NCBI GenBank assembly: GCA_016866215.1
Contig: VGNE01000007.1
Span: forward strand, 1-64,000
Reading direction: 5' to 3'
Origin: Chloroflexota bacterium
GTDB lineage: Bacteria; Chloroflexota; Anaerolineae; Anaerolineales; Villigracilaceae
DNA: 64,000 nucleotides
Positions 33,396 to 40,705 of the stretch are shown here, piece by piece; positions within the stretch are counted from its first letter, which is position 1; the number at the start of each line of letters is the position of its first letter. The translations under genes were made by a program, and so were the position numbers. The notes beneath the pieces are model-generated. The model saw only the letters and a list, made by a program, of their open reading frames with translations, did no database searches and was not told the origin of the DNA.

Positions 33396-35501
33396 TTGCT
33401 CACAACGATTGAAAAAATCATCTTCATCCTTCTTGCGCTGGTATCGGCGGGGTTCTTTTTTCACGGCGTCAAGACCATTGTGGATTCCATCCGCAAAGGA
33501 CGACCCGCGCCTGAATTGAAGAACGTCCCCGCGAGTTTGCTCAAAGCAGGCATTGCCGTTTTGTTCCAGCAAACTATTTTCAAAGCGCGCAAATGGATCA
33601 GCGCGATTCATCTTGGGTTGTTCTTCGGTCTCCTCACGTACGCGTTCGTGAATCTGGTGGACGTGCTGGAGGGTTTCGTCCCAGGATTCGAACTCGTCTA
33701 CGGCGGAAAAAATCTTGCATTCCCGTTTTTGGGCGCGCCCATCATCAACGCCTTCAACCTGATCGCGGACTTGATGAGCGGCGCGCTGTTGTTTAGCATC
33801 ACGTTCATGCTCGCGCGGCGCTTCTTCGTCAAAGACAAGGCGCTCACGTATCGCGACAATGTTTTGCTCAACCCCAAAGTGATAAGCGGTCAGGCGCGGG
33901 ACTCGCTCATCGTGGACATCTTCGTCATCATGCACGTCGGCGCGCGCCTGCTGGGTCAAGCCTATCGTCTCGACTCTGGCGCGGATCCGTTCATGCCCAT
34001 CGCGAGTTTTCTCAACGGCATTTTCGGCGTGAGCGAAACAGGCATTCATGCCGCATGGTGGATCAGCATCGGCTGGGTGATGTTCATCGTCCCCTACATC
34101 ACGCGCAGCAAGCACACGCACTTTTCGGTCGCGCCCATCAATCTCGGACTCGCCAAACAGAATCCGCGCGGTCAACTCGACACGCCCGCGAAGGTTGATC
34201 CTGGCGCGAAATTCATCCATGACCTTTCGTGGAAGCGCGTTTTGGATTCCTACGCCTGCGTGCAATGCAATCGCTGTCAGGATGTCTGCCCCGCGAATTT
34301 TGCCGAAGGCGGGCGACCGCTCTCCCCTTCGGCATTGGAAGTAAACAAGCGTTACCTTCTCAAGGAAGCGACCTTCGGCTCTCACCCCGACCGATTGCTG
34401 GTTCCGCTTACTGAGAGCGTTATCTCCCCTGAGGCTGTTTGGTCTTGCACAACGTGTTACGCTTGTGTCCGCGTGTGTCCTGTCGGCAACGAACCGATGG
34501 CAGACATCGTGGACATCCGCCGCCGCATGTTGATTGACGGCTACGAAATTGACAGTGGCATGCAGAATGCGCTTCAATCTCTCGCCACCAATGGCAATTG
34601 GATGAGCAAAGGCAAACGGCTGCGTGGCAAATGGGCGAAGGAGATGGAATTCCCCGTCAAGAATGCAACCGAAGAACCCGTGGAACATTTGTGGTTCGTC
34701 GGTGATACCGCTTCCTTCGATGAACGCGTCATCCCGAACACCAAAATGGTGGCGCGGCTCTTCAATCAAGGCGGCTTGGACTTCGGCATTATGTACCAAA
34801 ACGAATCCAACTCTGGCAACGACGTGCGCCGCGTGGGCGAAGAAGGTCTGTTCGAGCAACTCGTCGAACAGAACATGGCGGCGTTCGGCAAAGCGCAATT
34901 CAAGCAGATCGTCACCACCGACCCGCACTCGTTCAACACGCTCAAGAACGAATATCCGCAATTCGGCGGGACGTTTGAGGTCAAGCATTACACCGTGACC
35001 TTGTTGAAGTTGTTTGAAGAAGGCAAGTTGACCGTCAAGAACAAACTCACGCATTACAAAGTGACCTTCCACGACCCATGCTATCTCGGTCGCTACAACG
35101 GCGGATTCACCGCTCCGCGCAAGTTGCTTGAACTGCTCGGCGTGGAATTTGTCGAAATGCCGCGCAACTGCGAGAACTCCTTCTGCTGCGGCGCAGGCGG
35201 CGGTCAGATTTGGATGGGCAAGGTCGCGCCAGGTGAACGTCCCGCCGAGAACCGAATCAAGGAAGCGCTGTCCACGTTCGAGAAATCCGTAGGTCGGATT
35301 GGCAATCCGACCTACCAACAAAAGCAACTCTTCATCGTCACTTGTCCGAAAGATATGATTATGTACTCCGACGCGGTCAAGACCACAGGCAACGAAGGCA
35401 AGATTGAAGTCCGCGATTTGATTCAGTTAATCGCGGAAGCGGTAGGACTCGAAGCGCCGACAATGCCTCTCGAAGCGGAAGCAGTTCCCAGCGCGGCGTG
35501 A
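33396..35501 (+). CDS. membrane HdrCB-type oxidoreductase, EMO-like (ETF:menaquinone oxidoreductase)
   Basis: TTG 33396 is the likely start (GGAGG five nucleotides before), giving 701 residues; an in-frame GTG at 33384 overlaps that site. The first 235 residues have about five or six membrane segments of the NarI-like cytochrome type with several His residues. Then come two [4Fe-4S] motifs, CVQCNRCQDVCP and CTTCYACVRVCP, and CCG elements FHDPCYLGRYNG, FCCGAGGGQIW and VTCPKDM. This architecture matches ETF:(methyl)menaquinone oxidoreductases. It follows etfBA and likely delivers sHdr-derived electrons to the quinone pool. A 27-nt repeat is inserted in frame at 35289-35315. Confidence 0.85.
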   Translation: MLTTIEKIIFILLALVSAGFFFHGVKTIVDSIRKGRPAPELKNVPASLLKAGIAVLFQQTIFKARKWISAIHLGLFFGLLTYAFVNLVDVLEGFVPGFELVYGGKNLAFPFLGAPIINAFNLIADLMSGALLFSITFMLARRFFVKDKALTYRDNVLLNPKVISGQARDSLIVDIFVIMHVGARLLGQAYRLDSGADPFMPIASFLNGIFGVSETGIHAAWWISIGWVMFIVPYITRSKHTHFSVAPINLGLAKQNPRGQLDTPAKVDPGAKFIHDLSWKRVLDSYACVQCNRCQDVCPANFAEGGRPLSPSALEVNKRYLLKEATFGSHPDRLLVPLTESVISPEAVWSCTTCYACVRVCPVGNEPMADIVDIRRRMLIDGYEIDSGMQNALQSLATNGNWMSKGKRLRGKWAKEMEFPVKNATEEPVEHLWFVGDTASFDERVIPNTKMVARLFNQGGLDFGIMYQNESNSGNDVRRVGEEGLFEQLVEQNMAAFGKAQFKQIVTTDPHSFNTLKNEYPQFGGTFEVKHYTVTLLKLFEEGKLTVKNKLTHYKVTFHDPCYLGRYNGGFTAPRKLLELLGVEFVEMPRNCENSFCCGAGGGQIWMGKVAPGERPAENRIKEALSTFEKSVGRIGNPTYQQKQLFIVTCPKDMIMYSDAVKTTGNEGKIEVRDLIQLIAEAVGLEAPTMPLEAEAVPSAA
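35289..35315. repeat. 27-nt palindrome inside the EMO-like gene
   Basis: 12-bp arms GTAGGTCGGATT and AATCCGACCTAC around GGC encode VGRIGNPTY, nine codons with no frame change, between the FCCGAGGG and VTCPKDM cluster motifs. Confidence 0.85.
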
Positions 35502-35520
35502 AGCGATGAATGGAGCAAGA

Positions 35521-35547
35521 TGACAGTCACTTTTAAAGTGACTGTCA
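35521..35547. repeat. TGACAGTCACTTT palindrome
   Basis: 13-bp perfect arms with a 1-nt spacer. The same palindrome flanks the RAYT gene at 45725-46321 (copies at 45676, 46331 and 46457). Confidence 0.9.
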
Positions 35548-35560
35548 CCTGAGTGAGCAA

Positions 35561-35842
35561 ATGTTCAAGTGTCCCTATTGTGAGTTCAGCGGTAAACGTT
35601 CGGAAGTCCACAATCATCTGGCGGAGAATCATCCAGATACGTTGGGCACGAGAGTAGATGAATTTACGGGTCACACGTTTTTCATTGTGACATGTCCCGT
35701 GTGTGGCGCGAGTTATGAACAGGTTACAAAGAAGGCTCGCCGTGACCCAGGTTTTGTGCAAGAATATGAGTACGAGATTCGGTTAGTCATTTTTGATTTG
35801 CTCCTGTATCACCTGCAGGGTGAACATGGAGAAGGAGAATAA
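35561..35842 (+). CDS. small zinc-finger-like protein
   Basis: This 93-residue protein has MFKCPYCEFSGKRSEVHNHL, a CxxC...H...H pattern like a C2H2 finger, and a second CPVC pair near residue 46. No other domain is recognised. It sits between the EMO-like gene and lbpA1, 1 nt before the latter's start, so the two are probably co-translated. Its 3' end supplies the ribosome binding site of lbpA1. It may be a metal-binding accessory factor; function unknown. Confidence 0.65.
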   Translation: MFKCPYCEFSGKRSEVHNHLAENHPDTLGTRVDEFTGHTFFIVTCPVCGASYEQVTKKARRDPGFVQEYEYEIRLVIFDLLLYHLQGEHGEGE

Positions 35843-35843
35843 C

Positions 35844-36281
35844 ATGGCAACAGTTCGTGGATGTAATATTCCTGAAGACCGCTTCTACTGGGTGGAAAAA
35901 CACGCCTGGGCGCGGCTCGAGGCAGACGGCACGGTGACGGTCGGGATCACCGATGTAGCACAACATTTGGCGAGAGGCATTCTGACTGCCACACCGAAAG
36001 ATGTTGGGCGTACTGTGCAAAAAGGCAAAGGCGCGGGGACGTTGGAAAGCGGCAAGTGGGTAGGACCTGTCACGTCGCCGATCACGGGTGAGATCGTTGA
36101 AGTGAATGAGGCTGTGAAAGCGAAACCCGCATTGCTCAATGAAGACCCGTATGGCGCAGGCTGGTTTGTGCGCGTCAAGCCGACTGATTGGGCTGGTGAA
36201 AGCGCGTCACTGGTGACGGGCGAGGCTGGGGTCGCGGCGTATCAGAAGTTTTTGGAAGAGCAGGGGATAAGTTTTGAGTGA
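35844..36281 (+). CDS. lbpA1: lipoate-binding protein LbpA (GcvH-like) 1
   Basis: ATG 35844 follows AAGGAGAATAAC. The 145-residue GcvH-like fold has lipoylation Lys71 in LESGKWVGPV. The N-terminal IPEDRFYWVEKHAWA is typical. In sHdr organisms LbpA proteins carry sulfur as lipoate adducts and are essential for sulfur oxidation, distinct from glycine-cleavage GcvH; no gcvTP genes are present here. The adjacent lipoate ligase probably modifies it. Confidence 0.9.
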   Translation: MATVRGCNIPEDRFYWVEKHAWARLEADGTVTVGITDVAQHLARGILTATPKDVGRTVQKGKGAGTLESGKWVGPVTSPITGEIVEVNEAVKAKPALLNEDPYGAGWFVRVKPTDWAGESASLVTGEAGVAAYQKFLEEQGISFE

Positions 36282-36373
36282 TGGTTGTGTGAGATTCGTG
36301 TAGCGTGTAGCGAGTTGCGTGAAAAAAAACGGAACACGCTACACGGTACAAGTTGACTGATAACTGAACCACT

Positions 36374-36820
36374 GTGATTTTCTACGCCTGTGAAATCCCC
36401 GAGGACCTGTACTACGACATCGAGCACGATGTGTGGATTCGATTCGAGGGTGATATCGCGATTCTCGGCTTGACCGATGTCGCGCAGACCCGCTGCGGAA
36501 AATTCGCGGCAGTCAGTTTTCGCGATGTCGGTAAAAAAGTGGCGCAAGGCAAGACGTTGGCGACGATTGAAAGCGCCAAGTGGGTTGGTCCGTTCCCCGC
36601 TCCGTTTTCATGCGAGATCGCGGAAGTGAATGAAGCAGGTTTTGCGCGTGATATTCTGCTTGCAAACAAAGATCCGTATGGAATTGGCTGGCTCGTGAAG
36701 GTGCGACCGATGAATCTTGAAGCCGAGCGCGGTCATCTGGTGACGGGTCAGGAAGCAGCTGAGAAGTATAAGGAACGAATTAAGGAATTGAAGATAAATT
36801 GTTTGAGGTGTATTGATTGA
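36374..36820 (+). CDS. lbpA2: lipoate-binding protein LbpA (GcvH-like) 2
   Basis: This 148-residue protein is a second GcvH-like fold with Lys69 in IESAKWVGPF. It is about 40-50% identical to LbpA1 by eye, with shared IPEDL/IPEDR and DPYGIGWLVKV/DPYGAGWFVRV. It starts at GTG 36374, with no clear Shine-Dalgarno sequence. The 92-nt gap from lbpA1 contains CGTGTAGCGTGTAG-type low-complexity repeats. Two LbpA copies could serve different steps or partners of the sHdr pathway. Confidence 0.87.
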   Translation: MIFYACEIPEDLYYDIEHDVWIRFEGDIAILGLTDVAQTRCGKFAAVSFRDVGKKVAQGKTLATIESAKWVGPFPAPFSCEIAEVNEAGFARDILLANKDPYGIGWLVKVRPMNLEAERGHLVTGQEAAEKYKERIKELKINCLRCID

Positions 36821-36863
36821 TGACAATAGCGGCTTCGATCGAATGAAATTATTGATGATCGTG

Positions 36864-36972
36864 GTTGAGCGGGGCTAAAGCCGCCTGTTCAGTTCGTGGA
36901 AGCCCTGCGGGCTGGCGCGCCGAGTCGGTTTTAACCGACTTTCACGAGTTGAGGCAGGAATTTATTCCGCCG
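36864..36972. repeat. RAYT-associated repeat, left copy
   Basis: Contains TTGAGCGGGGCTAAAGCCGC, GAGTCGGTTTTAACCGACT and TTTCACGAGTTGAGGC, and ends with ATTTATTCCGCCGAATCAC. A matching block (TTGAGCGGGGCTGAAGCCGC onward) follows the transposase at 37451. Palindromic subparts alternate with unique loops, as in REP/BIME structures. Confidence 0.8.
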
Positions 36973-37012
36973 AATCACAAATCAAAACCTGTGTTTTGAA
37001 AGGAATTCTGAC

Positions 37013-37425
37013 ATGACCTACTGGCGACTTCACTACCATCTCATCTGGGCAACCTTCGAACGCGAGCCGAACCTCACGCCTGAACGCGAAAAGATGTTTT
37101 ATGGGGTCCTTTACAACAAGGCGAAGGAATTGGGAGTGAAAATCCACGCGGCGGGTAATGTAGAAGATCATGCCCACGTTGTCGCGTCCATTCCGCCGAA
37201 ACTTGCTGTGGCTGATTGTGTTCGTCATCTCAAAGGAGCGAGTATGCAATCAATCACATGCTAGGCAGCGACGGTAACTTCAAATGGCAGAAAGGCTACG
37301 GCGCGTTGAGTGTTGGAGAACGCTCGCTGGAAACAGTCAAGGAATATGTCGCAAAACAGAAGGAACATCATCGAGAAAATAGGATTATTGATGTGTACGA
37401 GAGAATGGAAGAGGATGACGCATGA
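37013..37425 (+). pseudogene. REP-associated tyrosine transposase (IS200/Y1 type), frameshifted
   Basis: The first frame (37013-37264) has YWRLHYHLIWAT and the HUH motif in VEDHAHVVASIPP. It runs out at CVRHLKGAS, and a second frame (to 37425) resumes with AINHMLGSDGNFKWQKGYG and the candidate catalytic Tyr in VKEYVAKQKEHH. One frameshift near 37243-37250 separates them. RAYTs mobilise or maintain REP palindromes; this one is bracketed by related repeats on both sides. It interrupts the lbpA2-ligase gene order. Confidence 0.8.
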
Positions 37426-37450
37426 AACGCAATGGATTCGCGGAACGATG

Positions 37451-37676
37451 ATTGAGCGGGGCTGAAGCCGCCTGCTCAGTACCTGGAAACCCTTCGGGTT
37501 GAGGGACGAGTCCATTTCAATGGACTTTCACGTACTGAGGCGGGGATTCATCCCCCGCCGAGTCACGAGGCGCCGCGAATGCCTATTGAAGCAGAACCAC
37601 GCGCGAAGACAGAGTCGGATTTATCCGACTTTCACGTACTGAGGCGGAGATTTATCTCCCGCCGAGTCACGGAAAG
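37451..37676. repeat. RAYT-associated repeats, right copies
   Basis: One full copy (37451-37562) and one partial copy (about 37606-37676) share GACTTTCACGTACTGAGGC and CCCGCCGAGTCAC. Together with the short flanks they fill the 300-nt gap between the broken transposase and the ligase gene. A further partial copy lies at 43680-43740. Confidence 0.8.
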
Positions 37677-37725
37677 ACAGAACATTATTTATTGAAAATC
37701 AACTCACTCACCACAGGAGAAAACC

Positions 37726-38811
37726 ATGTCCAAAAAAATCCGTTTGCTTTATATGGAAGGCGTATCCCCGCTTCGTTCGCAGACCGTCTACCACGCGGTC
37801 GCGTACGCGATGAAGGAAGACACGCCCAATACGATCATCATGGTCTCGCCGAATGGACCGTATGTGTCCATCGGCTATCATCAGGATATACAAAAAGAAG
37901 TTGACCTGGACTACTGTACAAAACACAACCTGCCCGTCTATCGCCGTGAGGTCGGCGGCGGCGCGGTGTATTTGGACAACGGTCAATTGTTCACGCAGTG
38001 GATTTTCCACAAGAATGATTTGCCCGCCACATTGGAAGAGCGCTTCAAACTGTATATTGATCCCATCGTGCAAACCTATCAGTCATTGGGAATCAACGCC
38101 AATCACCGCCCGATCAATGATATTCATGTAAGTGGAAAGAAAATCGGCGGCACGGGCGCGGCGCAGATGGGAATCGCCGAAGTTCTCGTCGGCAGTTTGA
38201 TGTACACCTTTGACAAGAAGACCATGTCGCAAGTATTGAAAGTCCCTTCGGAAAAAATGCGCGACAAGATTTTCGAATCGCTCGAAGCCTATATGACCAC
38301 GATGTCTGAGCAACTCGGCTCCACGCCTGACCGCGCGCAAGTGAAAGACTTGTATATGAAGCTGGTCTCCGAAGCGTTGGGCGCGGAGGTCTACGAAGGC
38401 GAGTGGACAGCCGAAGAGGAAGCGATGGCGCAGGAGATTGACGCGCGCTTCACATCCGATGAGTGGCTGTATCAAAAGGGACGACTGCAGCAGCAGGGCG
38501 TGAAAATTCATCAGGATGTACACATCGTCGAAGCGGCATTCAAGGCACAGGGCGGTTTGATCCGAGTCATCGCCCGTTTGCGCGAAGGTCGCATTGATGA
38601 CGTCTCCATTTCGGGTGACTTCACCCTGCTCCCCGTTTTCGCAGTGGGCGCGTTGGAACAATCCCTGCGTGGAGTTGCTGCTACCCCCGAAACACTCAAA
38701 TCGAAAATCGAAGAGGCATATTATCGCCTGAGCATTCAATCGCCAGGCGTCACGCCCGCAGATTTCACAACCGCCATCATGAACGCGGTCACTCCTCCGC
38801 AGCCTGCGTAA
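37726..38811 (+). CDS. lipoate-protein ligase, sLpl(AB)-like
   Basis: This 361-residue protein has a catalytic domain of the LplA/BPL type with YVSIGYHQD, PVYRREVGGGAVYLD and ISGKKIGGTG-like VSGKKIGGTGAAQ (lipoyl-AMP loop). About 100 extra C-terminal residues (from IHQDVHIVEA) resemble the small accessory LplB/LplA C-domain. This AB fusion is characteristic of the ligase dedicated to LbpA in sHdr organisms. It likely loads octanoate or lipoate on the two LbpA proteins upstream. LipS1/S2 sulfur-insertion genes are not in the window. CAGGAG precedes the ATG. Confidence 0.87.
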   Translation: MSKKIRLLYMEGVSPLRSQTVYHAVAYAMKEDTPNTIIMVSPNGPYVSIGYHQDIQKEVDLDYCTKHNLPVYRREVGGGAVYLDNGQLFTQWIFHKNDLPATLEERFKLYIDPIVQTYQSLGINANHRPINDIHVSGKKIGGTGAAQMGIAEVLVGSLMYTFDKKTMSQVLKVPSEKMRDKIFESLEAYMTTMSEQLGSTPDRAQVKDLYMKLVSEALGAEVYEGEWTAEEEAMAQEIDARFTSDEWLYQKGRLQQQGVKIHQDVHIVEAAFKAQGGLIRVIARLREGRIDDVSISGDFTLLPVFAVGALEQSLRGVAATPETLKSKIEEAYYRLSIQSPGVTPADFTTAIMNAVTPPQPA

Positions 38812-38817
38812 AACTGG

Positions 38818-38885
38818 TGGTCTCGATACGGCGGCGATGGTCGAGTAGTGCGAAGCACGTATCGAGACCCGCCGCCTACTCGAGC
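38818..38885. repeat. GGTCTCGATACGG / GGTCGAGTAG repeats, two copies
   Basis: GGTGGTCTCGATACGGCGG, GGTCGAGTAGTGCG and CGTATCGAGACCCGCCGCC form overlapping inverted copies. They fill the gap before the FeS-membrane gene. Confidence 0.8.
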
Positions 38886-38907
38886 GCCGAACAAGGTCTT
38901 TTGCCTA

Positions 38908-40620
38908 ATGACAAATTATGGATTTCTGATTGACCAAAGCAAGTGTATCGGATGTCATGCGTGCAGTACCGCATGCAAATCTGAGAATCAAGTTCCGCTC
39001 GGCGTGTATCGAACGTGGGTCAAGTACGTCGAGACGGGCGCGTATCCCGACGTGCGCCGCCGCTTTCAGGTGACACGTTGTAATCATTGCGCCAATCCTC
39101 CATGCGTGCGGATCTGTCCCGTCACTGCGATGTACCAACGCGACGATGGCATTGTCGAGTTCGACCCGAGCGTATGCATTGGATGTAAATCCTGTATGCA
39201 AGCCTGCCCATACGATTCGATTTATCTCGATCCCGAGTCGAACACCGCGGCGAAATGTCATTTCTGCGCGCATCGTTTGGATGTGGGACTCGAACCCGCC
39301 TGCGTCGTCGTCTGCCCCGAACACGCGATTCTCGCTGGAGATTTGGACGACCCCGCTTCGGAACTAAGCCGAAAGTTGGCTACCGCGCAAGTGACCGTTC
39401 GCAAGCCCGAGCAGGGGACTGCCCCAAAACTCTTCTACATCAACGGCAACGACTGGTCGCTTCATCCCTCCGCCGCGCAGACTCACGACTCGTTCTTATG
39501 GGCGGACAAAGTCACTGAGCAAAACGTCGCGGCGTACGCGTTGCCTGTTCTTGACGACGGTGGTCGAGTAGGGCTGGGCGCTCTTCCCAGCCCGTATCGA
39601 GACCCCGCTGCCGTATCGAGACCAGCAGGGACTACGAAGGTCTCCAAATCTGGTACGCCCATTCGTACACCGAAGGAACAGGGACGCCCGATGAACGGTC
39701 CCATCCAAATCGGCGGGCGCGTCGCCGAACACATGGTTCAGACCGCCTACAACGCCCAACATAAAATCCAATGGCATTGGGAATTACCGTCCTATCTTGT
39801 CACGAAAAGCATCGCAGGCGGCATCTACATGCTCCTCAGCCTCGGCGCAGGGCTTGGCATGTTTGCCTTTGACTCGCTCACCTTCCTCGCCGCAGGTTTC
39901 ACCGCGATGGTATTCATGCTGATTACGACCATCCTGCTCATCAAAGACTTGTCACAACCAAAGCGCTTTTTGAATATCCTGCTTCGTCCACAATGGAAAT
40001 CCTGGGTGGCGCGCGGCGCATACATCATGGTCACATTCACGGCAGTGGCGGGACTTTGGTGGTTGCTCGAAGGCGCCGCTTATCTCGGCTGGCTGCCCGC
40101 TGAATTCATTATAAGCATCCGTCCTTTCGCCGCGTGGATTGTCTTCCCGTTTGCATTGGGCGTTGTCATCTACACCGCCTTCCTGCTCGGTCAAGCCGAA
40201 GGACGTGACATGTGGCAAAGCAACCTGCTTCCGTTCCAATTGTTCGCACAATCCATGATGGTAGCAAGCGGGGTCTTCCTCGCCTTGAGCGCTTTCGTTA
40301 CCTTCCCCGCTGATTTGCACACGCTTCTCATTGGACTCTTCCCAGCCAGCATCGCAATCAATTTACTGCTCACACTGGCTCCCAAATTTACATCCTTTGC
40401 CTCAGATGTTGCCATGCTCGCACACCGCGAAATGACCCACGGACGCTTCCGCAATCACTACTGGTGGGGCGGCATCACACTGGGACATGTCATCCCGTTG
40501 GTGCTGTTCTTCGCATTCAGCGCCTTCGCATTGCCAGCCGCTGTTGCATGTGCCGTCGTTGGTTTGTTCTTCTATGAATACGCCTTCGTGATGGCGCCGC
40601 AGCATATTCCGAATTCGTAG
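38908..40620 (+). CDS. fused FeS (SoeB/PsrB-type) and membrane (DmsC/NrfD-type) subunit
   Basis: ATG 38908 is taken because upstream codons lie in a repeat; length is 570 residues. Residues 1-170 have four [4Fe-4S] cysteine motifs, beginning CIGCHACSTACKSEN and including CNHCANPPCVRICP, CIGCKSCMQACP and CHFCAHRL. After a linker that contains an in-frame repeat, the C-terminal 280 residues have eight or nine membrane segments starting KSIAGGIYMLLSLGAG. Normally these are separate B and C subunits of CISM molybdoenzymes. The neighbour is the catalytic subunit. Electron transfer to menaquinone is inferred. Confidence 0.85.
   Translation: MTNYGFLIDQSKCIGCHACSTACKSENQVPLGVYRTWVKYVETGAYPDVRRRFQVTRCNHCANPPCVRICPVTAMYQRDDGIVEFDPSVCIGCKSCMQACPYDSIYLDPESNTAAKCHFCAHRLDVGLEPACVVVCPEHAILAGDLDDPASELSRKLATAQVTVRKPEQGTAPKLFYINGNDWSLHPSAAQTHDSFLWADKVTEQNVAAYALPVLDDGGRVGLGALPSPYRDPAAVSRPAGTTKVSKSGTPIRTPKEQGRPMNGPIQIGGRVAEHMVQTAYNAQHKIQWHWELPSYLVTKSIAGGIYMLLSLGAGLGMFAFDSLTFLAAGFTAMVFMLITTILLIKDLSQPKRFLNILLRPQWKSWVARGAYIMVTFTAVAGLWWLLEGAAYLGWLPAEFIISIRPFAAWIVFPFALGVVIYTAFLLGQAEGRDMWQSNLLPFQLFAQSMMVASGVFLALSAFVTFPADLHTLLIGLFPASIAINLLLTLAPKFTSFASDVAMLAHREMTHGRFRNHYWWGGITLGHVIPLVLFFAFSAFALPAAVACAVVGLFFYEYAFVMAPQHIPNS
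39559..39624. repeat. GTCGAGTAG...CGTATCGAGACC repeat inside the FeS-membrane gene
   Basis: Coding sequence between the FeS and membrane domains contains a complete element (GGTGGTCGAGTAG to CGTATCGAGACC) plus a second partial CCGTATCGAGACC. It is read in frame as part of the linker, around residues 218-240. Confidence 0.85.
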
Positions 40621-40705
40621 AAGTAAAAACGTAGACACGGAAACACGTAGACAGGTAGGCACGTAAAAACGGAACACGAAACACGCATTACGAAATCGAG
40701 AAACC

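Noticed and set aside
33357-35327. 656-codon open frame on the minus strand, antisense to the EMO-like gene
   Set aside because: No ribosome binding site or family motif; the plus-strand frame carries clear FeS motifs. The antisense frame is His/Arg-rich and arises from codon bias.
37692-37904. Short frame overlapping the lipoate ligase start
   Set aside because: Out of frame with the ligase and without any recognised motif; the ligase start has its own CAGGAG.
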